A stretch of DNA of 17,978 nucleotides from Candidatus Thorarchaeota archaeon SMTZ1-83 (GTDB taxonomy: Archaea; Asgardarchaeota; Thorarchaeia; Thorarchaeales; Thorarchaeaceae). Shown here in pieces: positions 13,890 through 17,978 of this stretch; within the stretch, counting starts at the first letter, position 1, and every line of letters begins with the position of its first letter. A program made the translations under genes and the position numbers. The stretch lies in contig LRSK01000028.1 in assembly GCA_001563325.1 (NCBI GenBank), forward strand, positions 1 to 17,978, in the 5' to 3' direction. Under the pieces are notes generated by a model. It searched no databases. It was not told the DNA's origin and saw only the letters and a program-made list of their open reading frames with translations.

Positions 13890-14726
13890 TTGATAATCAC
13901 AGTTGCGTCTGGAAAGGGCGGCACTGGAAAGACTACTGTTGCAGTCAACATGGCATTGTCAATAGGAGGAACTAGTATCCTCGACTGTGACGTCGAGGAG
14001 CCTAATGTCCATACTCTCATACATCCTGAAACAACAACAGTCAGTCCTGTATCTGTACCTACACCCTCTGTAGACCTTGGGAAATGTACACTCTGCAACG
14101 CATGTGCAGACTTCTGTGAGTTCAATGCAATATTCGTCGGAAAGACCGTTCTTGTCTATGAGGAGATGTGTCACTCATGCGGTGGTTGCTCGATGGTCTG
14201 TCCCGAGGGAGCGATCACTGAGACCACGCGGGACGTTGGTCTGATTCACAAGTCAAATGTAGATGGGATTCGCCTTGTCTACGGTGAGCTGAATGTTGGT
14301 GAGCCAATTGCCACCCATCTTATCAAGGCTGTAAAACAGGAGATTGATGAGAACGGTATCAATATCCTTGATGCACCACCGGGTACTGCCTGTCCGGTGA
14401 TAGAAACGATGCAGGAGAGCGATTTTCTTGTGTTGGTGACCGAGCCCACTCCCTTTGGTCTTAATGACCTGGCCATCACTGTGGACGTTGTAAAGGAGTT
14501 GGGGATTCCATGTGGAGTGGTCATAAACAGAGCCGGAATCGGGGACGACAAGGTTAGAGAGTACTGTAAGAAGTGGGCGATTCCAATACTACTCGAGATT
14601 CCATTCTCCCGGAAGATTGCAGAGCTGTACTCCATAGGAGTGCCCTTTGTCAAGGAGATGCCAGAATGGAGAGCTGGATTCAGACGCCTTTTCGAAGACA
14701 TAAGGGAAGTTGTGAAGAATGATTAG
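13890..14726 (+). CDS. MinD/Mrp-like ATPase with inserted ferredoxin domain, copy 1
   Basis: A 278-residue SIMIBI-class ATPase of the MinD superfamily with inserted ferredoxin domain (COG1149). The deviant Walker A SGKGGTGKTT is at 7-16; DCDVEEPN follows at 32. Two [4Fe-4S] motifs are complete: C66, C69, C72, C76 and C94, C97, C100, C104. DAPPGTACPVIE near 170 is the switch II/Walker B region. Such proteins use ATP in Fe-S cluster transfer. The start is TTG 13890, the only in-frame candidate; there is no strong ribosome binding site, so coupling to the gene 30 bp upstream is likely. The stop overlaps copy 2 by eight bases. Confidence 0.95.
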   Translation: MIITVASGKGGTGKTTVAVNMALSIGGTSILDCDVEEPNVHTLIHPETTTVSPVSVPTPSVDLGKCTLCNACADFCEFNAIFVGKTVLVYEEMCHSCGGCSMVCPEGAITETTRDVGLIHKSNVDGIRLVYGELNVGEPIATHLIKAVKQEIDENGINILDAPPGTACPVIETMQESDFLVLVTEPTPFGLNDLAITVDVVKELGIPCGVVINRAGIGDDKVREYCKKWAIPILLEIPFSRKIAELYSIGVPFVKEMPEWRAGFRRLFEDIREVVKND

Positions 14727-15585
14727 TGAGGTAGCGGTCATAAGTGGAAAGGGCGGTACCGGCAAGACCACAATATCTGCCGCTTTCGCTGCAATATCTG
14801 GCAACCTTGTGATTTCCGACTGTGACGTAGACGCTCCTGACCTACACATTCTGCTGCAGCCTAAGACGCAGAAAACTCTGAATTTCCAGGGCACCAAGAT
14901 TGCATCCATTGATCAAGATAGATGTACAGAGTGTGGTCTATGTGCAGAGAAGTGCCGTTTTGATGCAGCACGGCCACCAGAGATCGACCAGATAATGTGT
15001 GAAGGGTGCGGAGTGTGCGCATTCGTCTGTCCTGAGAAGGCGATAGAGATGATTGACCGTGTCTCAGGATACCTATACGAGTCTGAAACCCGCTTCGGCC
15101 CAATGTCGCATGCGCGCCTGCTGCCTGGGGAGGGCAATTCAGGAAAGCTTGTGACTGAGGTCCGCAAGCAGAGTCAGAAGATGGCAGGTGCCAATGGCAA
15201 GGACCTCATTCTCATCGATGGTTCTCCAGGCATCGGCTGTCCTGTGATTGCAACAGTCACTGGTATCCAACTTGGAGTAGTAGTGACAGAGCCTACAATG
15301 TCTGGATTTCATGATATGAAGAGAGTCCTCGAACTACTACATCGGTTCCGAGTCAAGACCATGGTGATAATCAACAAGTTTGACTTGAATGTGGAGAACA
15401 CCGAACTGATTGAGCAGTATTGTGAAGAGAATGACGTGGAACTACTGGGAAGAATACCATTTGATTCTGTGACTACAAAATCAATGGTGGCCGCCAAGAC
15501 GCTCCCCGAGTTCGTCCCAGATCACGAGTTGACGGCAAGTCTGAGAGAGATGTGGAGCAGAGTGACCACAGCTGTGTCTGACTGA
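14719..15585 (+). CDS. MinD/Mrp-like ATPase with inserted ferredoxin domain, copy 2
   Basis: A 288-residue paralogue of copy 1: MISEVAVISGKGGTGKTTIS at the start (deviant Walker A), CDVDAPDLHILL, and two [4Fe-4S] motifs C69, C72, C75, C79 and C94, C97, C100, C104. IDGSPGIGCPVIATVTG near 183 matches the switch II region. The tandem pair is divergent in sequence (different residues around both Fe-S motifs), so it is an old duplication and may act as a heterodimer, as tandem copies in other anaerobes are believed to do. ATG 14719 overlaps the end of copy 1. Last gene of the operon; the next gene is convergent. Confidence 0.95.
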   Translation: MISEVAVISGKGGTGKTTISAAFAAISGNLVISDCDVDAPDLHILLQPKTQKTLNFQGTKIASIDQDRCTECGLCAEKCRFDAARPPEIDQIMCEGCGVCAFVCPEKAIEMIDRVSGYLYESETRFGPMSHARLLPGEGNSGKLVTEVRKQSQKMAGANGKDLILIDGSPGIGCPVIATVTGIQLGVVVTEPTMSGFHDMKRVLELLHRFRVKTMVIINKFDLNVENTELIEQYCEENDVELLGRIPFDSVTTKSMVAAKTLPEFVPDHELTASLREMWSRVTTAVSD

Positions 15586-15623
15586 AGGTAGGCGTGGGGA
15601 GCTAGTGGCCCCCAACTTCCTAT

Positions 15624-15947
15624 CTACTCTTCAAGCTGACTGAGTTTCTTCTCGATTCTCTCGAGTGTTTCCTGCAGTGCCTTCAGCTGACTCTCAAGGA
15701 TGGCTCTCTGATTCTCCAAGACTTGACGATTGTCAGTGAGAGGTACTTGCGGCCCTACAAATGGCGGTATAGTCTGCTGTCCAGTGACAGGTGGTAAGTC
15801 TACACCTCTCCAATAGCCGAGAGTCCAGCAAGAACCGGGGCCATAAAGCCACCCTGGCCTCTGCCAGGGCGGAAGGTTCCGAAACGGTCCATTTCCCGGC
15901 CACAGTCCACGACCTCTGCCGCCTCCGCGACCATATCCATATGACAG
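15624..15947 (-). CDS. DUF5320-like Gly-rich/coiled-coil protein read from an apparent CTG start
   Basis: A 107-codon frame with no ATG, GTG or TTG near its start, so gene callers miss it. Its first codon after an in-frame TGA that allows a start is CTG at 15947, preceded at six bases by AGGTGA in AGAGGTGA, an almost full Shine-Dalgarno. From there it reads SYGYGRGGGRGRGLWPGNGP, an aromatic Trp/Gly/Pro middle (WLYGPGSCWTLGYW), a linker, and a C-terminal helix from NRQVLENQRAILESQLKALQ to QLEE that looks like a coiled coil. This order is that of DUF5320 proteins, which sit beside NifX and MinD-like genes in many anaerobes; function unknown. It is convergent with MinD-like copy 2 and divergent from DUF134. 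Confidence 0.75.
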   Translation of the reverse strand: MSYGYGRGGGRGRGLWPGNGPFRNLPPWQRPGWLYGPGSCWTLGYWRGVDLPPVTGQQTIPPFVGPQVPLTDNRQVLENQRAILESQLKALQETLERIEKKLSQLEE

Positions 15948-15972
15948 TGTTGTTCACCTCTATAGTCAATTT

Positions 15973-16006
15973 TTGTGCATACGCACAACATGATTTATGT
16001 GCATAA
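15973..16006. promoter_or_regulatory. Two palindromes in the DUF5320-DUF134 divergent promoter
   Basis: TTGTGC-ATAC-GCACAA (15973-15988) and TTATG-TG-CATAA (15995-16006) are perfect inverted repeats. Both contain TGTGCATA, at 15974-15981 and 15998-16005, 24 bp apart. They lie 26 bp upstream of the DUF5320 start and about 80 bp upstream of DUF134, just before its TATA box. This is a credible double operator; DUF134 autoregulation is one possibility. Confidence 0.5.
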
Positions 16007-16011
16007 GAACG

Positions 16012-16019
16012 AATATAAG
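16012..16019 (+). promoter_or_regulatory. TATA box for the DUF134 gene
   Basis: AATATAAG is a good archaeal TATA box. It predicts transcription from about 16043, leaving a leader of some 40 bases before ATG 16086. Confidence 0.5.
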
Positions 16020-16085
16020 GATAGTGGCTGATGCAGGTGTCAGTCAGAGTCACCAGCTCCTGTGCTGACTTGAGGGTGAAACAAC

Positions 16086-16397
16086 ATGCAGAGAAGACGA
16101 AGAGGCGGCCGTGGTCGTTTTCCAATCCAACCTAGAATTGGCGCGCGACCAAAGGCGAATGCAATGAACCCCGAACCTCTTGTGGCGGATGTCCCAGTCT
16201 ACTTGGATCTTGCTGAGATTGAGGTGCTGAGACTCGTTGATCTGGAGGGCATGTATCAAGAGGAGGCTGGGGATATGATGGGTTTCTCAAGAGGAACCGT
16301 CTGGCGGCTTCTTCAAGGTGCAAGAGAGAAGTTGGTCCGTGCAATCTTTGAGGGTCGTCCTCTGGTCCTTACGGAGTCAGAGGAGGAGAAGACCTGA
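16086..16397 (+). CDS. DUF134-family helix-turn-helix protein
   Basis: A 103-residue protein of the DUF134 family: a very basic N-terminus (MQRRRRGGRGRFPIQPRI), VADVPVYLDLAEIEVLRLVD, then a sigma-70 region 4-like helix-turn-helix (MYQEEAGDMMGFSRGTVWRL, LLQGAREKLVRAIFEGRPLV). Family members are small, typically about 100 residues, and are usually found next to NifX-like and MinD-like genes, which matches this location; their function is not established but DNA binding is likely. The ATG has GAGGGTGA six bases upstream. It is divergent from DUF5320, with the two palindromes between them. Confidence 0.92.
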   Translation: MQRRRRGGRGRFPIQPRIGARPKANAMNPEPLVADVPVYLDLAEIEVLRLVDLEGMYQEEAGDMMGFSRGTVWRLLQGAREKLVRAIFEGRPLVLTESEEEKT

Positions 16398-16592
16398 CTC
16401 AAACGAACTGAGAACATCGCGGCAGTCTGGGGAAGCTCTCCTCTTGACCGTTTGTTAAGCGTCAGGATTTCGACGTCTTACTTCTGACTATTGTGTTTCG
16501 GTTGTTGCAGCATCACGAGTGATACACGCTTTGAAATGGCTCAAGGTTGCTACCAGTGTAGGCTACAGCGTGCTGCATAATGCAATCCTTCC

Positions 16593-16600
16593 TTATATGC
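16593..16600 (+). promoter_or_regulatory. TATA box for the gene at 16635
   Basis: TTATATGC lies 35-42 bp before ATG 16635. The same core precedes the mvhD-like gene. The remainder of 16398-16590 shows only an inverted GTCAG...CTGAC pair with a long loop, and no RNA gene I can recognise. Confidence 0.45.
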
Positions 16601-16634
16601 GGATTCAACTACTGCCTACTCGGAGAGCGAAACT

Positions 16635-17069
16635 ATGGACTCAGTGCCCCCTCAAATCGGGATTGCGAACGACTACGTTCTGATTAGAAGACCGGCCTTT
16701 CCCCGTTGGTGGGATCCTATAGCAAGGCCTCATGTTGCCATCCTCGTGAGGGACCCCGTAAGCGGAGATGACACTCGATACTACATCTCTCAGAAGGGAA
16801 AGTCTAGTCAGACCCGCAGGGAGCTTCTTGACGTAGCAGACATAGATGGTCTCCCCCAGGGCACTTTGCTTGAAGTTCGATACAATGCAACAAGGGCGAA
16901 TCTATACAGGCTTGAGAAGGTAGATGAAACTCCTTGTTGGAGATGGATTGGCAGATGCAGGGAGCTGATGGACTTCAACTATCCCTCCGAGATCAAGTGG
17001 AACGGTCTGTTGGAGGGCTCCGAGTACCAGATTAGCGAACCTCTCGCCGCTGAGATGTCGACGAACTGA
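16635..17069 (+). CDS. Unrecognised 144-residue protein
   Basis: I do not recognise this protein. It is soluble, with no signal peptide or membrane segment. The first third is rich in aromatic and basic residues (DYVLIRRPAFPRWWDPIARP); the middle alternates beta-like strands (HVAILVRDPVSGDDTRYYIS, LLEVRYNATRANLYRLEKVD); the last part has a WRWIGRCRELMDFNYPSEIK segment and an acidic end. Composition fits a small beta-rich domain. ATG 16635 is preceded by GGAG at 16622 and a correctly spaced TATA box. It ends eight bases from the convergent DDAH-like gene. Confidence 0.75.
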   Translation: MDSVPPQIGIANDYVLIRRPAFPRWWDPIARPHVAILVRDPVSGDDTRYYISQKGKSSQTRRELLDVADIDGLPQGTLLEVRYNATRANLYRLEKVDETPCWRWIGRCRELMDFNYPSEIKWNGLLEGSEYQISEPLAAEMSTN

Positions 17070-17076
17070 GCATCGG

Positions 17077-17829
17077 TTAGAATAGAACAGAGAGACAGGT
17101 CAGAGCTCCTTCACATTTTTCAAACTCACTCATTCTCAAAGGCCTGACATCAAATCCCAGTTCGGAAACCATCTCCTGAGTCTGTGGGTGTCCTTCAGAG
17201 ATGAGCACGGTCTCACCAATGGCTAGGGCATTAGCCGCATAGCGCTCCTCAAATGGAACCACCACCTTGACGAAGTCTTGGAGTACTTCGTGGTCTGAGA
17301 AAGATTCTGTGACAAGAATCACTTCCCTTCCAATGTAGGTCACATGACTCTTGAGGTGGATGATTGATTTGTCTTCCAAAATGTCTGATTCCACATCGAG
17401 CCAGGCTGTCATTTGACTGACGCCATCTCTGTTTGTGCGCTTGGTTATTCCACTGATCAACCGATCTCGGAGATGTATGACGTCTCCTCCCTCAATAGTC
17501 GCCGGCTGAGTTGCTGTCTTTACACTCTTGTACTGCTTGAGCGTTTCCAGAACATCCTCTTCTTCTCCGCGTCGGCTCTCCTTTGCCAATCGTGTGATGA
17601 ACGCTCTACCACCTCTGACCACCGCAGTGTCTTCAACGAAACAGGAGTCCGGATGTGCCTCGTCTTTTGGGAGAATAATCACCTCAATTCCGAGCTCTGA
17701 CAGAACGTTGCAGTAGGCTGAGTGCTGTCTTCTTGCGAAACGAAGGTCTAGCGAGTGGCGTTCAGGGTGCGATGAAATGCAATTGCTGAAAGTCCTAGGA
17801 GGACGCCGGACCAATGCGTGTTCAAACAT
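17077..17829 (-). CDS. DDAH/arginine deiminase-superfamily hydrolase
   Basis: A 250-residue protein of the guanidino-group modifying superfamily (arginine deiminase, dimethylarginine dimethylaminohydrolase, amidinotransferase). The catalytic nucleophile is C245 in EGALTCLSVLF, the histidine is H162 in LKSHVTYIG, and acidic residues are in FVEDTAVV (E66, D67) and IEGGDVIHL (E113, D116). This length and the single short domain are those of DDAH-like proteins, which cleave a guanidino C-N bond in arginine derivatives to give citrulline-type products. In microbes the substrate is often free arginine or an unknown guanidine compound, so the precise substrate is not assigned. No arginine catabolic genes are beside it. 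Confidence 0.85.
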   Translation of the reverse strand: MFEHALVRRPPRTFSNCISSHPERHSLDLRFARRQHSAYCNVLSELGIEVIILPKDEAHPDSCFVEDTAVVRGGRAFITRLAKESRRGEEEDVLETLKQYKSVKTATQPATIEGGDVIHLRDRLISGITKRTNRDGVSQMTAWLDVESDILEDKSIIHLKSHVTYIGREVILVTESFSDHEVLQDFVKVVVPFEERYAANALAIGETVLISEGHPQTQEMVSELGFDVRPLRMSEFEKCEGALTCLSVLF

Positions 17830-17943
17830 TCTGAGAAGGCTGCTTCGCCGGCTGCTTATTACTCTCTCTCGGATGAATCAATACCGACTAGCTTATGAGA
17901 ACCTGTTCCTTTGCACCGCATTGCGTGATACGAGGTCAAGAGA

Positions 17944-17978
17944 ATGTACGAGCGCTTCGAGCCATCTGACCGAGTCTT
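17944..17978 (+). CDS. Start of a gene cut by the right edge
   Basis: ATG 17944 opens a frame (MYERFEPSDRV, 11 residues) that reaches the window edge. GAGGTC at 17932-17937 stands six bases upstream, a sound ribosome binding site, and the region behind it (17830-17930) is free of other genes. Too little is seen to name the product. Confidence 0.4.
   Translation, partial: MYERFEPSDRV

Noticed and set aside
13890..15585. Tandem MinD-like genes as an assembly duplication
   Set aside because: The two copies differ strongly at both DNA and protein level outside the motifs, so they are old paralogues.

Overview
The window comes from an archaeon. It carries ribosomal protein L15e, the RNase P protein pair Rpp30/Pop5, a COG1325-type RNA-binding protein, an archaeal-type YchF GTPase and an Lrp-type regulator. 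Several genes have TATA boxes about 25-35 bp upstream of the first codon, and some look leaderless. Fe-S carrier ATPases and a lone MvhD suggest an anaerobe. A TnpB with an unusual catalytic arrangement, plus the general protein style, resemble what I remember of Asgard (Thorarchaeia-like) genomes, but I cannot prove that assignment from the sequence.

Layout. 1-518 (-): a winged-helix protein cut by the left edge. 660-2456 (+): a TnpB-family RNA-guided nuclease gene with no TnpA beside it, whose 3' end looks like a structured guide-RNA scaffold. 2566-3512 (+): a solo MvhD-type Fe-S protein and a YbaK-type tRNA-editing protein. 3648-4253 (+): a six-segment membrane protein interrupted by one in-frame TGA. 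4424-7293 (+): an FTR1 iron permease, an HD-domain phosphohydrolase, an Lrp/AsnC regulator and a JAMM metalloprotease. 7290-9375 (-): the translation/RNA-processing operon L15e, COG1325, Rpp30, Pop5. A compact structured RNA lies in the L15e leader (about 9404-9486). 9547-12909: a 2-hydroxyacid (phosphoglycerate) dehydrogenase, a flavin reductase-like protein, an unrecognised protein and YchF. 13043-16397: a metal/Fe-S cluster locus. 16635-17829: an unrecognised protein and a DDAH/arginine deiminase-fold hydrolase, followed by the first codons of a new gene at the right edge.

The most system-like region is 12987-16397. Two NifX/NifB-C-like small cofactor carriers and two ferredoxin-containing MinD/Mrp-like ATPases form one operon behind a 20-bp perfect palindrome. 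Beside it stand a DUF5320-like protein, read from an apparent CTG start with a strong Shine-Dalgarno, and a divergent DUF134 DNA-binding protein. The DUF5320-DUF134 intergenic region holds two further palindromes. Three proteins of this locus carry Arg/Gly-rich tracts. The likely theme is handling or regulating a metal or Fe-S cofactor; which cofactor is not shown by the sequence.

The other strong points are a TnpB whose usual RuvC-II glutamate is glycine while a glutamate sits just ahead of the zinc finger (the arrangement reported for Fanzors), the L15e leader RNA, and the in-frame TGA membrane gene.
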